Shown here: positions 1 to 13,990 of the stretch, piece after piece
Position numbering within the stretch: the stretch's first letter is position 1
Layout of the letters: every line of letters begins with the position of its first letter
Source of the DNA: Hyperoodon ampullatus
Taxonomy: Eukaryota; Chordata; Mammalia; Artiodactyla; Ziphiidae
Direction of reading: 5' to 3'
NCBI GenBank assembly: GCA_949752795.1
Contig: CATKHW010000566.1
Coordinates: 1-64,000, forward strand
Length of the DNA stretch: 64,000 nt
Notes under the pieces: generated by a model
Seen by the model: the letters and a program-made list of their open reading frames with translations, nothing else
What the model was told of the DNA's origin: nothing
The model's database searches: none
Made by a program: the position numbers and the translations under genes

Positions 1-1835
1 CCGAACCCTAGCCCAGAACGGAAACCCACCAGCAGCCTTAAACATTACCATCCGCCGTGCCCTAATCCTGATGCATACGCTGACACTGACCCATGCGTCC
101 GCACGTGCCCTGACCCCAGCCCGTGTCCGTACCCTCACCTGTGCCCTAAACCTTGCCGTTCCCTAACCCAAACCTAACCCGGAACGGAAACCCACCAGCA
201 GCCCTACACCTTACCCTCCTCCGTGCCCTATTTCTGATGAGTACGCTGACGCTGAAACGTGGGTCCGCACGTGCTCTGACCCCAGCCCGTGTCCGTACCC
301 TCACCTCTGCCCTAAACCTTGCCATTCCCTAACCCGAACCCTAGCCCGGAACGGAAACCCACCAGCAGCCCTACACCTTACCCTCCGCCGTGCCCTAATC
401 CTGATGCGTACGCTGACACTGTCCCGTGCGTCCTCACTTGCGCTGACACCAGCCCGTGTCCGTACCATCACCTGTGCCCTAAACCTTGCCGTTTCCTAAC
501 CCAAACCCTAGCCCGGAGCGGAAAACCACCAGCAGCCCTACAACTTACCCTCCGCCGTGCCCTAATACTGATGCGTACGCTGACAGTGACCCGTGCGTCC
601 GCACGTGCCCTGACCCCAGCCCGTGACCGCACCCTCACCTGTGCCCTAAACCTTGCCGTTTCCTAACACGAACCCTAGCCCGCAACGGAAACCCACCAGC
701 AGCCCTACACCTTACCCTCCGCCGTGCCCTAATCCTGATGCGTACGCTGACACTGACCCGTGCGTCCGCACGTGCCCTGACCCCAGCCCGTTTCCGTACT
801 CTCACCTGTGCCCTAAATCTTGCCGTTCCCTAACCCGAACCCTAACACGGAACGGAAACTCACCAGCAGCCCTACACCTTACCCTCCACCGCGCCCTAAT
901 CCTGATGCATACGCTGACACTGACCCATGCATCCGCATGTTCCCTGACCCCAGCATGTGTCCGTACCCTCACCTGTGCCCTAAACCTTTCTATTCCCTAA
1001 CCCGAACCCTTGCCCGAAACGGAAAACCACCAGCAGCCCTACACCTTACCCTCCGCTGTGCCCTAATCCTGATGCGTACGCTGACACTGACCAGTGCGTC
1101 CGCACGTGGCCTGAATCCAGCCCGTGTCCGTACCCTCACCTGTGCCCTAAACCTTGCCATTCCCTAGCCCGAACCCTAGAGCGGAAAGGAAACACACCAG
1201 CAGCCCTACACCTTACCCTCTGCTGAGCCCAAATCCTGATGCGTACGCTGACATTGAACCGTGCGTTCCCAAGTGTCCTGACACCAGCCCGAGTCCATAC
1301 CCTCAACTGTGCCCTAAACTATTCCGTTCCCTAACCCGAACCCTAGCCCAGAACGAAAACCCACCAGCAGTCCTAAACCTTACCCTCCGCCATGCCATAA
1401 TCCTGATGCGTACGATGACACTGACCCGAGCTTCCGCACATGCCCTGAACCCAGCCCTTGTCCGTACCCTCACCTCTGCCCTAAACCTTGCCATTCCCTA
1501 ACCCGAACCCTAGCCCAGAACGGAAACCCACCAGCAGCCCTACACCTTACCCTCCGCCGTGCCCTAATCCTGATGCGTACGCTGACACTGTCCCGTGCGT
1601 CCTCACTTGCACTGACCCCAGCCCGTGTCCGTACCATCACCTGTGCCCTAAACCTTGCCGTTCCCTAACCCAAACCCTAGCACGGAGCGGATATCCAACA
1701 GCAGCCCTACAACTTACCCTCCGCCGTGCCCTAATACTGATGCGTACGCTGACAGTGACCCGTGAGTCCGCACGTGCCCTGACCCCAGCCTGTGTCCGCA
1801 CCCTCACCTGTGCCCTAAACCTTGCCGTTTCCTAA
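1..1835 (+). repeat. Partial third copy of the 5.7-kb higher-order repeat
   Basis: Units here match 4,008-5,842 at offset 4,007-4,008, including the odd GGAGCGGATATCCAACAGC at 1,683 and 5,690. The copy therefore enters the window already in progress, and the array upstream probably continues the same higher-order repeat. Confidence 0.75.
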
Positions 1836-2656
1836 CCCGAACGCTAGCCCGGAACGGAAACACACCAGCAGCACTACACCTTACCCTCCGCCGTGCCCTA
1901 ATCCTGATGTGTACGCTGACACTGACCCGTGCGTCCGCACGTGCCCTGACCCCAGCCCGTTTCCGTACTCTCACCTGTGCCCTAAATCTTGCCGTTCCCT
2001 AACCCGAACCCTAACACGGAACGGAAACCCACCAGCAGCCCTACACCTTACCCTCCACCCCGCCCTAATCCTGATGCATACGCTGACACTGACCCGTGCA
2101 TCCGCACGTTCCCTGACCCCAGCATGTGTCCGTACCCTCACCTGTGCCCTAAACTTTTCCGTTCCCTAACCCGAACCCTTGCCCGAAACGGAAATCCACC
2201 AGCAGCCCTACACCTTACCCTCCGCCGTGCCCTAATCCTGATGCGTACGCTGACACTGACCAGTGCGTCCGCACGTGGCCTGACTCCAGCCCGTGTCTGT
2301 ACACTCACCTGTGCCCTAAACCTTGCCATTCGCTAGCCCGAACCCTAGACCAGAAAGGAAACACACCAGCAGCCCTACACCTTACCCTCTGCCGAGCCAA
2401 AATCCTGATGCGTACGCTGACATTGAACCGTGCGTTCGCACGTGTCCTGGCACCAGCCCGTGTCCATACCCTCAACTGTGCCCTGAACTATTCCGTTCCC
2501 TAACCCCAGCCCTAGCCCAGAACGGAAACCCACCAGCAGTCCTAAACCTTACCCTCCGCCATGCCATAATCCTGATGCGTACGATGACACTGACCCGTGC
2601 TTCCGCACGTGCCCTGAACCCAGCCCTTGTCCATACCCTCACCTGTGCCCTAAACC
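653..2656 (+). repeat. Seven-monomer (1,169-bp) internal repeat
   Basis: Monomers at 653, 820 and 1,154 have close counterparts at 1,822, 1,989 and 2,323, each exactly 1,169 bases (7 x 167) downstream. Shared markers include GCCCGTTTCCGTACTCTC and CTAACACGGAACGG. The copies have diverged more than those of the 5.7-kb repeat, so this looks like an older exchange. Confidence 0.7.
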
Positions 2657-3658
2657 TTGCCATTCCCTAACCCGAACCCTAGCTCGGAACGGAACCCCAC
2701 CAGGAACCCTACACCTTACCCTCCGCCGTGCGCTAATCCTGATGCGTCCGCTGACACTGACCCGTGTGTCCGCACGTGCCCTGAACTGAGCCCGTGTCCA
2801 TACCATCACCTGTGCCCTAAACCTTGCCGTTCCCTAACCCGTACCCTAGCCCGGAAATGAAACCCAACAGCAGCCCTACACCTTACCCTCCGCCGTGCCC
2901 TAATCCTGATGCGTATGCTGACACTGACCAGTGCGTCCGCACGTGGCCTGACTCCAGCCCGTGTCCGTACCCTCACCTGTGCCCTAAACCTTGCAATTCC
3001 CTAGCCCGAACCCTAGACCGGAAAGGAAACACACCAGCAGCCCTACACCTTACCCTCTGCCGAGCCCAAATCCTGATGCGTACGCTGACATTGAACCGTG
3101 CGTTCGCACGTGTCCTGACACCAGCCCGTGTCCATACCGTCAACTGTGCCCTAAACTATTCCGTTCCCTAACCCGGACCCTAGCCCAGAACGGAAACCCA
3201 CCAGCAGTCCTAAACCTTACCCTCCGCCATGCCATAATCCTGATGCGTACGATGACACTGACCCGTGATTCCGCACGTGCCCTGAACCCAGCCCTTGTCC
3301 ATACCCTCACCTGTGCCTTAAACCTTGCCGTTCCCTAACCCGAACCCTAGCTCGGAACGGAACCCCACCAGGAACCCTACACCTTACCCTCCGCCGTGCG
3401 CTAATCCTGATGCGTCCGCTGACACTGACCCGTGTGTCCGCACGTGCCCTGAACTGAGCCCGTGTCCATACCATCACCTGTGCCCTAAACCTTGCTGTTC
3501 CCTAACCCATACACTAGCCCGGAAAGGAAACCCACCAGCAGCCCTACACTTTACCCTCTGCCGTGCCCTAATCCTGATGCGTACGCTGACACTGACCCGT
3601 GTGTCCGTACGTGCCCTGACCCCAGCCCGTGTCCGTACCCTCACCTGTGCCCTAAACC
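2323..3658 (+). repeat. Four-monomer (668-bp) tandem duplication
   Basis: Monomers beginning at 2,323 and 2,657 recur at 2,991 and 3,325, exactly 4 x 167 later. Shared markers are GAACCGTGCGTTCGCACG with CTAAACTATTCCG, and GGAACCCCACCAGGAACC followed by GCGTCCGCTGACAC. Confidence 0.72.
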
Positions 3659-6600
3659 TTGCCGTTCCCTAACCGGAACCCGAGCCCGGAACGGAAACCC
3701 ACCTGCAGCCCTACACCTTACCCTCCTCCGTGCCCTATTTCTGATGAGTACGCTGACGCTGACCCGTGCGTCCGCATGTTCCCTGACCCCAGCCCGTGCC
3801 CGTACCCTCACCTGTGCCGTAAACCTTGCCGTTCCCTAACCCGAACCCTAACCCGGAACAGAAACCCACCAGCAGCCCTATACCTTACCCTCCGCCGTGC
3901 CCTAGTCCTGATGCGTACGCTGACACTGACCGGTGCGTCCGCACGTTCCCTGACCCCAGCCCGTGCCCGTACCCTCACCTGTGCCGTAAACCTTGCCGTT
4001 CCCTAACCCGAACCCTAGCCCGGAACGGAAACCCACCAGCAGCCTTAAACATTACCGTCGGCCGTGCCCTAATCCTGATGCATACGCTGACACTGACCCA
4101 TGTGTCCGCACGTGCCCTGACCCCAGCCCGTGTCCGTACCCTCACCTGTGCCCTAAACCTTGCCGTTCCCTAACCCGAACCCTAACCCGGAACGGAAACC
4201 CACCAGCAGCCCTACACCTTACCCTCCTCCGTGCCCTATTTCTGATGAGTACGCTGACGCTGAAACGTGGGTCTGCACGTGCTCTGACCCCAGCCCGTGT
4301 CCGTACCCTCACCTCTGCCCTAAACCTTGCCATTCCCTAACCCGAACCCTAGCCCGGAACGGAAACCCACCAGCAGCCCTACACCTTACCCTCCGCCGTG
4401 CCCTAATCCTGATGCGTACGCTGACACTGTCCCGTGCGTCCTCACTTGCGCTGACACCAGCCCGTGTCCGTACCATCACCTGTGCCCTAAACCTTGCCGT
4501 TTCCAACCCAAACCCTAGCCCGGAGCGGAAATCGACCAGCAGCCCTACAACTTACCCTCCGCCGTGCCCTAATACTGATGCGTACGCTGACAGTGACCCG
4601 TGCGTCCGCACGTGCCCTGACCCCAGCCCGTGACCGCACCCTCACCTGTGCCCTAAACCTTGCCGCTTCCTAACCCGAACCCTAGCCCGCAACGGAAACC
4701 CACCAGCAGCCCTACACCTTACCCTCCGCCGTGCCCTAATCCTGATGCGTACGCTGACACTGACCCGTGCGTCCGCACGTGCCCTGACCCCACCCCGTTT
4801 CCGTACTCTCACCTGTGCCCTAAATCTTGCCGTTCCCTAACCCGAACCCTAACACGGAACGGAAACCCACCAGCAGCCCTACACTTTACCCTCCACCGTG
4901 CCCTAATCCTGATGCATACGCTGACACTGACCCATGCATCCGCATGTTCCCTGACCCCAGCATGTGTCCGTACCCTCACCTGTGCCCTAAACCTTTCCAT
5001 TCCCTAACCCGAACCCTTGCCCGAAACGGAAAACCACCAGCAGCCCTACACCTTACCCTCCGCTGTGCCCTAATCCTGATGCGTACACTGACACTGACCA
5101 GTGCGTCCGCACTTGGCCTGAATCCAGCCCGTGTCCGTACCCTCACCTGTGCCCTAAACCTTGCCATTCCCTAGCCCGAACCCTAGACCGGAAAGGAAAC
5201 ACACCAGCAGCCCTACACCTTACCCTCTGCCGAGCCCAAATCCTGATGCGTACACTGACATTGAACCGTGCGTTCCCAAGTGTCCTGACACCAGCCTGAG
5301 TCCATACCCTCAACTGTGCCCTAAACTATTCCGTTCCCTAACCCGAACCCTAGCCCAGAACGAAAACCCACCAGCAGTCCTAAACCTTACCCTCCGCCAT
5401 GCCATAATCCTGATGCGTACGATGACACTGAACCGAGCTTCCGCCCGTGCCCTGAACCCAGCCCTTGTCCGTACCCTCACCTCTGCCATAAACCTTGCCA
5501 TTCCCTAACCCGAACCTTAGCCCGGAACGGAAACCCACCAGCAGCCCTACACCTTACCCTCCGCCGTGCCCTAATCCTGATGCGTACGCTGACACTGTCC
5601 CGTGCGTCCTCACTTGCACTGACCCCAGCCCGTGTCCGTACCAACACCTGTGCCCTAAACCTTGCCGTTCCCTAACCCAAACCCTAGCCCGGAGCGGATA
5701 TCCAACAGCAGCCCTACAACTTACCCTCCGCCGTGCCCTAATACTGATGCGTACGCTGACAGTGACCCGTGAGTCCGCACGTGCCCTGACCCCAGCCTGT
5801 GTCCGCACCCTCACCTGTGCCCTAAACCTTGCCGTTTCCTAACCCGAACCCTAGCCCGGAACGGAAACCCACCAGCAGCCCTACACCTTACCCTCTGCCG
5901 AGCCCAAATCCTGATGCGTACGCTGACATTGAACCGTGCGTTCGCACGTGTCCTGACACCAGCCTGTGTCCATACCCTCAACTGTGCCCTAAACTATTCC
6001 GTTCCCTAACCCGAACCCTAGCCCAGAACGGAAACCCACCAGCAGTCCTAAACCTTACCCTCCGCCATGCCATAATCCTGATGCGTACGATGACACTGAC
6101 CCGTGCTTCCGCACGTGCCCTGAACCCGGCCCTTGTCCATACCCCCACCTGTGCCCTAAACCTTGCCGTTCCCTACCCCGAAACCTAGCTCGGAATGGAA
6201 CCCCGCCAGGAATCCTACACCTTACCCTCCGCCGTGCGCTAATCCTGATGCGTCCGCTGACACTGACCTGTGTGTCCGCACGTGCCCTGAACTGAGCCCG
6301 TGTCCATACCATCACCTGTGCCCTAAACCTTGCCGTTCCCTAACCCGTACCCTAGCCCGGAAAGGAACCCACCAGCAGCCCTACACCTTACCCTCTGCCG
6401 TGCCCTAATCCTGATGCGTACGCTGACACTGACCCATGTGTCCGTACGTGCCCTGACCCCAGCCCGTGTGCGTACCCTCACCTGTGCCCTAAACCTTGCC
6501 GTTCCCTAACCGGAACCCGAGCCCGGAACGGAAACCCACCAGCAGCCCTACACCTTACCCTCCTCCGTGCCCTATTTCTGATGAGTACGCTGACGCTGAC

Positions 6601-8320
6601 CCGTGCGTCCGCACGTTTCCTGACCCCAGCCCGTGCCCGTACCCTCACCTGTGCCGTAAACCTTGCCGTTCCCTAACCCGAACCCTAACCCGGAACAGAA
6701 ACCCACCAGCAGCCCTATACCTTACCCTCCGCCGTGCCCTAGTACTGATGCGTAGGCTGACACTGACCCGTGCGTCCGCACGTTCCCTGACCCCAGCCCG
6801 TGCCCGTACCCTCACCTGTGCCGTAAACCTTGCCGTTCCCTAACCCGAACCCTAGCCCGGAACGGAAACCCACCAGCAGCCTTAAACATTACCGTCGGCC
6901 GTGCCCTAATCCTGATGCATACGCTGACACTGACCCATGCGTCCACACGTGCCCTGACCCCAGCCCGTGTCCGTACCCTCACCTGTGCCCTAAACCTTGC
7001 CGTTCCCTAACCCGAACCCTAACCCGGAACGGAAACCCACCAGCAGCCCTACACCTTATCCTCCTCCGTGCCCTATTTCTGATGAGTACGCTGACGCTGA
7101 AACGTGGGTCCGCACGTGCTCTGACCCCAGCCCGTGTCCGTACCCTCACCTCTGCCCTAAACTTTGCCATACCCTAACCCGAACCCTAGTCCGGAACGGA
7201 AACCCACCAGCAGCCCTACACCTTACCCTCCGCCATGCCCTAATCCTGATGCGTACGCTGACACTGTCCCGTGCGTCCTCACTTGCGCTGACCCCAGCCC
7301 GTGTCCGTACCATCACCTGTGCCCTAAACCTTGCCATTCCCTAACCCAAACCCTAGCCCGGAGCGGAAATCCACCAGCAGCCCTACAACTTACCCTCCGC
7401 CGTGCCCTAATCCTGATGCGTACGCTGACACTAACCCGTGCGTCCGCACGTGCCCTGACCCCAGCCCGTGCCCGTACCCTCACCTGTGCCGTAAACCTTG
7501 CCGTTCCCTAACCCGAACCCTAGCCCGGAACGGAAACCCACCAGCAGCCCTACACCTTAACCTCCGCCGTTCCCTAATCCTGATGAGTACGCTGACGCTG
7601 ACCCGTGCGTCCGCATGTTCCCTGACCCAAGGCCGTGCCCGTACCCTCACCTGTGCCGTAAACCTTGCCGTTCCCTAACCCGAACCCTAACCCGGAACAG
7701 AAACCCACCAGCAGCCCTATACCTTACCCTCCGCCGTGCCCTAGTCCTGATGCGTACGCTGACACTGACCCGTGCGTCCGCACGTTCCCTGACCCCAGCC
7801 CGTGCCCGTACCCTCACCTGTGCCGTAAACCTTGCCGTTCCCTAACCCGAACCCTAGCCAGGAACGGAAACCCACCAGCAGCCTTAAACATTACCGTCGG
7901 CCGTGCCCTAATCCTGATGCATACGCTGACACTGACCCATGCGTCCGCACGTGCCCTGACCCCAGCCCGTGTCCGTACCCTCACCTGTGCCCTAAACCTT
8001 GCCGTTCCCTAACCCGAACCCTAGCCCGGAACGGAAACCCACCAGCAGCCCTACACCTTACCCACCTCCGTGCCCTATTTCTGATGAGTACGCTGACGCT
8101 GAAACGTGGGTCCGCACGTGCTCTGACCCCAGCCCGTGTCCGTACCCTCACCTCTGCCCTAAACCTTGCCATTCCCTAACCCGAACCCTAGCCCGGAACG
8201 GAAACCCACCAGCAGCCCTACACCTTACCCTCCTCCGTGCCCTAATCCTGATGCGTACGCTGACACTGTCCCGTGCGTCCTCACTTAAGCTGACCCCAGC
8301 CCGTGTCCGTACCATCACCT
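2477..8320 (+). repeat. Higher-order repeat copy 1 (35 monomers, 5,843 bp)
   Basis: From the join CCCTGAACTATTCCG near 2,480 the sequence is repeated, with a few point differences, starting near 8,323. Many units match exactly, including a shared odd change GGAAATGAAACC at 2,854 and 8,697. Before the join the two loci differ (GTCCTGGCACC against CTTAAGCTGACC), which places the exchange point within about 30 bases. The offset is 5,843, two bases short of 35 x 167. Confidence 0.85.
4160..4326 (+). repeat. Divergent type A variant monomer (TTTCTGATGAGTACG subtype)
   Basis: This unit reads CCCTATTTCTGATGAGTACGCTGACGCTGAAACGTGGGTC over two adjacent stretches, against CCCTAATCCTGATGCGTACG and CTGACACTGACCCGTGCGTC in the consensus. 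Units of this subtype or its close relatives occur at about 220, 3,735, 4,235, 6,565, 7,070, 8,080, 9,575, 10,075, 12,250, 12,745, 13,750, 30,285, 32,455 and 59,050. Their spacing tracks the higher-order repeats and makes a useful phase marker for the multimers. Confidence 0.75.
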
Positions 8321-11300
8321 GTGCCCTGAACTATTCCGTTCCCTAACCCCAGCCCTAGCCCAGAACGGAAACCCACCAGCAGTCCTAAACCTTACCCTCC
8401 GCCATGCCATAATCCTGATGCGTACGATGACACTGACCCGTGCTTCCGCACGTGCCCTGAACCCAGCCCTTGTCCATACCCTCACCTGTGCCCTAAACCT
8501 TGCCATTCCCTAACCCGAACCCTAGCTCGGAACGGAACCCCACCAGGAACCCTACACCTTACCCTCCGCCGTGCGCTAATCCTGATGCGTCCGCTGACAC
8601 TGACCCGTGTGTCCGCACGTGCCCTGAACTGAGCCCGTGTCCATACCATCACCTGTGCCCTAAACCTTGCCGTTCCCTAACCCGTACCCTAGCCCGGAAA
8701 TGAAACCCAACAGCAGCCCTACACCTTACCCTCCGCCGTGCCCTAATCCTGATGCGTATGCTGACACTGACCAGTGCGTCCGCACGTGGCCTGACTCCAG
8801 CCCGTGTCCGTACCCTCACCTGTGCCCTAAACCTTGCAATTCCCTAGCCCGAACCCTAGACCGGAAAGGAAACACACCAGCAGCCCTACACCTTACCCTC
8901 TGCCGAGCCCAAATCCTGATGCGTACGCTGACATTGAACCGTGCGTTCGCACGTGTCCTGACACCAGCCCGTGTCCATACCGTCAACTGTGCCCTAAACT
9001 ATTCCGTTCCCTAACCCGGACCCTAGCCCAGAACGGAAACCCACCAGCAGTCCTAAACCTTACCCTCCGCCATACCATAATCCTGATGCGTACGATGACA
9101 CTGACCCGTGCTTCCGCACGTGCCCTGAACCCAGCCCTTGTCCATACCCTCACCTGTGCCTTAAACCTTGCCGTTCCCTAACCCGAACCCTAGCTCGGAA
9201 CGGAACCCCACCAGGAACCCTACACCTTACCCTCCGCCGTGCGCTAATCCTGATGCGTCCGCTGACACTGACCCGTGTGTCCGCACGTGCCCTGAACTGA
9301 GCCCGTGTCCATACCATCACCTGTGCCCTAAACCTTGCTGTTCCCTAACCCATACACTAGCCCGGAAAGGAAACCCACCAGCAGCCCTACACTTTACCCT
9401 CTGCCGTGCCCTAATCCTGATGCGTACGCTGACACTGACCCGTGTGTCCGTACGTGCCCTGACCCCAGCCCGTGTCCGTACCCTCACCTGTGCCCTAAAC
9501 CTTGCCGTTCCCTAACCGGAACCCGAGCCCGGAACGGAAACCCACCTGCAGCCCTACACCTTACCCTCCTCCGTGCCCTATTTCTGATGAGTACGCTGAC
9601 GCTGACCCGTGCGTCCGCATGTTCCCTGACCCCAGCCCGTGCCCGTACCCTCACCTGTGCCGTAAACCTTGCCGTTCCCTAACCCGAACCCTAACCCGGA
9701 ACAGAAACCCACCAGCAGCCCTATACCTTACCCTCCGCCGTGCCCTAGTCATGATGCGTACGCTGACACTGACCGGTGCGTCCGCACGTTCCCTGACCCC
9801 AGCCCGTGCCCGTACCCTCACCTGTGCCGTAAACCTTGCCGTTCCCTAACCCGAACCCTAGCCCGGAACGGAAACCCACCAGCAGCCTTAAACATTACCG
9901 TCGGCCGTGCCCTAATCCTGATGCATACGCTGACACTGACCCATGTGTCCGCACGTGCCCTGACCCCAGCCCGTGTCCGTACCCTCACCTGTGCCCTAAA
10001 CCTTGCCGTTCCCTAACCCGAACCCTAACCCGGAACGGAAACCCACCAGCAGCCCTACACCTTACCCTCCTCCGTGCCCTATTTCTGATGAGTACGCTGA
10101 CGCTGAAACGTGGGTCTGCACGTGCTCTGACCCCAGCCCGTGTCCGTACCCTCACCTCTGCCCTAAACCTTGCCATTCCCTAACCCGAACCCTAGCCCGG
10201 AGCGGAAATCGACCAGCAGCCCTACAACTTACCCTCCGCCGTGCCCTAATACTGATGCGTACGCTGACAGTGACCCGTGCGTCCGCACGTGCCCTGACCC
10301 CAGCCCGTGACCGCACCCTCACCTGTGCCCTAAACCTTGCCGCTTCCTAACCCGAACCCTAGCCCTCAACGGAAACCCACCAGCAGCCCTACACCTTACC
10401 CTCCGCCGTGCCCTAATCCTGATGCGTACGCTGACACTGACCCGTGCGTCCGCACGTGCCCTGACCCCACCCCGTTTCCGTACTCTCACCTGTGCCCTAA
10501 ATCTTGCCGTTCCCTAACCCGAACCCTAACACGGAACGGAAACCTACCAGCAGCCCTACACCTTACCCTCCACCGTGCCCTAATCCTGATGCATACGCTG
10601 ACACTGACCCATGCATCCGCATGTTCCCTGACCCCAGCATGTGTCCGTACCCTCACCTGTGCCCTAAACCTTTCCATTCCCTAACCCGAACCCTTGCCCG
10701 AAACGGAAAACCACCAGCAGCCCTACACCTTACCCTCCGCTGTGCCCTAATCCTGATGCGTACACTGACACTGACCAGTGCGTCCGCACTTGGCCTGAAT
10801 CCAGCCCGTGTCCGTACCCTCACCTGTGCCCTAAACCTTGCCATTCCCTAGCCCGAACCCTAGACCGGAAAGGAAACACACCAGCAGCCCTACACCTTAC
10901 CCTCTGCCGAGCCCAAATCCTGATGCGTACACTGACATTGAACCGTGCGTTCCCAAGTGTCCTGACACCAGCCCGAGTCCATACCCTCAACTGTGCCCTA
11001 AACTATTCCGTTCCCTAACCCGAACCCTAGCCCAGAACGAAAACCCACCAGCAGTCCTAAACCTTACCCTCCGCCATGCCATAATCCTGATGCGTACGAT
11101 GACACTGAACCGAGCTTCCGCCCGTGCCCTGAACCCAGCCCTTGTCCGTACCCTCACCTCTGCCATAAACCTTGCCATTCCCTAACCCGAACCTTAGCCC
11201 GGAACGGAAACCCACCAGCAGCCCTACACCTTACCCTCCGCCGTGCCCTAATCCTGATGCGTACGCTGACACTGTCCCGTGCGTCCTCACTTGCACTGAC

Positions 11301-13990
11301 CCCAGCCCGTGTCCGTACCAACACCTGTGCCCTAAACCTTGCCGTTCCCTAACCCAAACCCTAGCCCGGAGCGGATATCCAACAGCAGCCCTACAACTTA
11401 CCCTCCGCCGTGCCCTAATACTGATGCGTACGCTGACAGTGACCCGTGAGTCCGCACGTGCCCTGACCCCAGCCTGTGTCCGCACCCTCACCTGTGCCCT
11501 AAACCTTGCCGTTTCCTAACCCGAACCCTAGCCCGGAACGGAAACCCACCAGCAGCCCTACACCTTACCCTCTGCCGAGCCCAAATCCTGATGCGTACGC
11601 TGACATTGAACCGTGCGTTCGCACGTGTCCTGACACCAGCCTGTGTCCATACCCTCAACTGTGCCCTAAACTATTCCGTTCCCTAACCCGAACCCTAGCC
11701 CAGAACGGAAACCCACCAGCAGTCCTAAACCTTACCCTCCGCCATGCCATAATCCTGATGCGTACGATGACACTGACCCGTGCTTCCGCACGTGCCCTGA
11801 ACCCGGCCCTTGTCCATACCCCCACCTGTGCCCTAAACCTTGCCGTTCCCTACCCCGAAACCTAGCTCGGAATGGAACCCCGCCAGGAATCCTACACCTT
11901 ACCCTCCGCCGTGCGCTAATCCTGATGCGTCCGCTGACACTGACCTGTGTGTCCGCACGTGCCCTGAACTGAGCCCGTGTCCATACCATCACCTGTGCCC
12001 TAAACCTTGCCGTTCCCTAACCCGTACCCTAGCCCGGAAAGGAACCCACCAGCAGCCCTACACCTTACCCTCTGCCGTGCCCTAATCCTGATGCGTACGC
12101 TGACACTGACCCATGTGTCCGTACGTGCCCTGACCCCAGCCCGTGTCCGTACCCTCACCTGTGCCCTAAACCTTGCCGTTCCCTAACCGGAACCCGAGCC
12201 CGGAACGGAAACCCACCAGCAGCCCTACACCTTACCCTCCTCCGTGCCCTATTTCTGATGAGTACGCTGACGCTGACCCGTGCGTCCGCACGTTTCCTGA
12301 CCCCAGCCCGTGCCCGTACCCTCACCTGTGCCGTAAACCTTGCCGTTCCCTAACCCGAACCCTAACCCGGAACAGAAACCCACCAGCAGCCCTATACCTT
12401 ACCCTCCGCCGTGCCCTAGTACTGATGCGTAGGCTGACACTGACCCGTGCGTCCGCACGTTCCCTGACCCCAGCCCGTGCCCGTACCCTCACCTGTGCCG
12501 TAAACCTTGCCGTTCCCTAACCCGAACCCTAGCCCGGAACGGAAACCCACCAGCAGCCTTAAACATTACCGTCGGCCGTGCCCTAATCCTGATGCATACG
12601 CTGACACTGACCCATGCGTCCACACGTGCCCTGACCCCAGCCCGTGTCCGTACCCTCACCTGTGCCCTAAACCTTGCCGTTCCCTAACCCGAACCCTAAC
12701 CCGGAACGGAAACCCACCAGCAGCCCTACACCTTATCCTCCTCCGTGCCCTATTTCTGATGAGTACGCTGACGCTGAAACGTGGGTCCGCACGTGCTCTG
12801 ACCCCAGCCCGTGTCCGTACCCTCACCTCTGCCCTAAACTTTGCCATACCCTAACCCGAACCCTAGTCCGGAACGGAAACCCACCAGCAGCCCTACACCT
12901 TACCCTCCGCCATGCCCTAATCCTGATGCGTACGCTGACACTGTCCCGTGCGTCCTCACTTGCGCTGACCCCAGCCCGTGTCCGTACCATCACCTGTGCC
13001 CTAAACCTTGCCGTTCCCTAACCCAAACCCTAGCCCGGAGCGGAAATCCACCAGCAGCCCTACAACTTACCCTCCGCCGTGCCCTAATCCTGATGCGTAC
13101 GCTGACACTAACCCGTGCGTCCGCACGTGCCCTGACCCCAGCCCGTGCCCGTACCCTCACCTGTGCCGTAAACCTTGCCGTTCCCTAACCCGAACCCTAG
13201 CCCGGAACGGAAACCCACCAGCAGCCCTACACCTTACCCTCCGCCGTTCCCTAATCCTGATGAGTACGCTGACGCTGACCCGTGCGTCCGCATGTTCCCT
13301 GACCCAAGGCCGTGCCCGTACCCTCACCTGTGCCGTAAACCTTGCCGTTCCCTAACCCGAACCCTAACCCGGAACAGAAACCCACCAGCAGCCCTATACC
13401 TTACCCTCCGCCGTGCCCTAGTCCTGATGCGTACGCTGACACTGACCCGTGCGTCCGCACGTTCCCAGACCCCAGCCCGTGCCCGTACCCTCACCTGTGC
13501 CGTAAACCTTGCCGTTCCCTAACCCGAACCCTAGCCCGGAACGGAAACCCACCAGCAGCCTTAAACATTACTGTCGGCCGTGCCCTAATCCTGATGCATA
13601 CGCTGACACTGACCCATGCGTCCGCACGTGCCCTGACCCCAGCCCGTGTCCGTACCCTCACCTGTGCCCTAAACCTTGCCGTTCCCTAACCCGAACCCTA
13701 GCCCGGAACGGAAACCCACCAGCAGCCCTACACCTTACCCACCTCCGTGCCCTATTTCTGATGAGTACTCTGACGCTGAAACGTGGGTCCGCACGTGCTC
13801 TGACCCCAGCCCGTGTCCGTACCCTCACCTCTGCCCTAAACCTTGCCATTCCCTAACCCGAACCCTAGCCCGGAACGGAAACCCACCAGCAGCCCTACAC
13901 CTTACCCTCCTCCGTGCCCTAATCCTGATGCGTACGCTGACACTGTCCCGTGCGTCCTCACTTGCGCTGACCCCAGCCCGTGTCCGTACC
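8321..13990 (+). repeat. Higher-order repeat copy 2 (34 monomers, about 5,677 bp)
   Basis: Continues in register with copy 1 at offset 5,843 to about 10,190, then at offset 5,677: one monomer corresponding to about 4,345-4,510 is missing near 10,200. Differences are sparse, for example GTCATGATG against GTCCTGATG near 9,750 and CAGACC against CTGACC near 13,467. The copy ends where copy 1 ended at its junction, near 13,960-13,990. Confidence 0.83.
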
